Shown: piece after piece, positions 50,250-50,318 of the stretch | How positions within the stretch are numbered: the first letter of the stretch is position 1 | Layout of the letters: each line of letters begins with the position of its first letter | Source of the DNA: Dipetalonema caudispina | Taxonomy: Eukaryota; Nematoda; Chromadorea; Rhabditida; Onchocercidae | Direction: 5' to 3' | NCBI GenBank assembly: GCA_013365325.1 | Contig: JABVXV010000402.1 | Span: 1 to 50,318, forward strand | Length of the DNA stretch: 50,318 nt | Position numbers and translations under genes: made by a program | Notes under the pieces: model-generated | Seen by the model: only the letters and a program-made list of their open reading frames with translations | What the model was told of the DNA's origin: nothing | Database searches by the model: none

Positions 50250-50318
<69 letters not shown>
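50098..50318. repeat. (ATT)n microsatellite reaching the window edge
   Basis: About 220 bp of ATT units, interrupted by occasional ATC, GTT and ACT variants in the first half and nearly pure in the last 75 bp. It continues past the window. Confidence 0.95.

Larger units (their letters stand above)
49377..50318. other. 3' flank of eIF4E, simple repeats
   Basis: No gene was recognised. It contains an A-tract at about 49602-49620, a TG microsatellite at about 49785-49858 and an ATT microsatellite from about 50098 to the end of the window. Confidence 0.7.

Overview
This window reads as a eukaryotic nuclear contig from a nematode, most likely a spirurid or filarial worm. The DNA is AT-rich and full of A/T homopolymers. 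Genes are split into many small exons by introns of about 70 to 500 bp that end in TTTCAG/TTTTAG, and several start codons sit a few bases after such an acceptor, as expected for spliced-leader trans-splicing. The genus assignment is inference. Exon models below were built by hand from splice sites, reading phase and remembered family sequences; no search was run.

Layout, left to right. 1-1840: no gene seen, a 28-bp inverted repeat and a 29-bp direct repeat. 1841-4276 (-): 8-oxoguanine DNA glycosylase OGG1, complete, seven exons. 5320-7668 (+): unrecognised protein. 8979-11438 (+): HMG-box protein with two C2H2-type fingers. 11439-14192: no gene seen. 14193-17073 (+): scavenger decapping enzyme DCPS. 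17810-18555 (+): RNA polymerase III subunit POLR3K/RPC11. 19078-20971 (+): short CLCC1-type ER membrane protein. 21553-21641: candidate unfolded-protein-response promoter. 22552-25982 (+): ER chaperone BiP, ending KDEL. 28918-31517 (-): proteasome alpha-type subunit PSMA1/PAS-6. 32562-33299 (-): V-ATPase subunit e (VHA-17). 34033-35214 (+): RNase kappa, which is also V-ATPase subunit f. 37708-40433 (+): TTBK/CK1-type kinase. 42194-45361 (-): protein with a FLYWCH-like zinc-binding domain. 46137-46487: 41-bp minisatellite. 47170-47212: C-tract with strong quadruplex potential. 47657-49376 (+): eIF4E. The window ends in a long ATT microsatellite.

How the genes relate. Most encode housekeeping functions. 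The most suggestive groupings are: two small membrane subunits of the V-ATPase Vo sector (e and RNase kappa/f), divergently transcribed from a shared gap of about 730 bp; POLR3K and the CLCC1-like gene on one strand with a poly(A) signal about 45 bp before a likely trans-splice acceptor, typical of a nematode operon; and BiP preceded by clustered ACGT elements, an ERSE-like site and a TATA box about 0.9 kb upstream of its ATG. Two cap-handling proteins (DCPS and eIF4E) also lie in the window but are about 30 kb apart. OGG1 stands out because C. elegans is known for lacking it.
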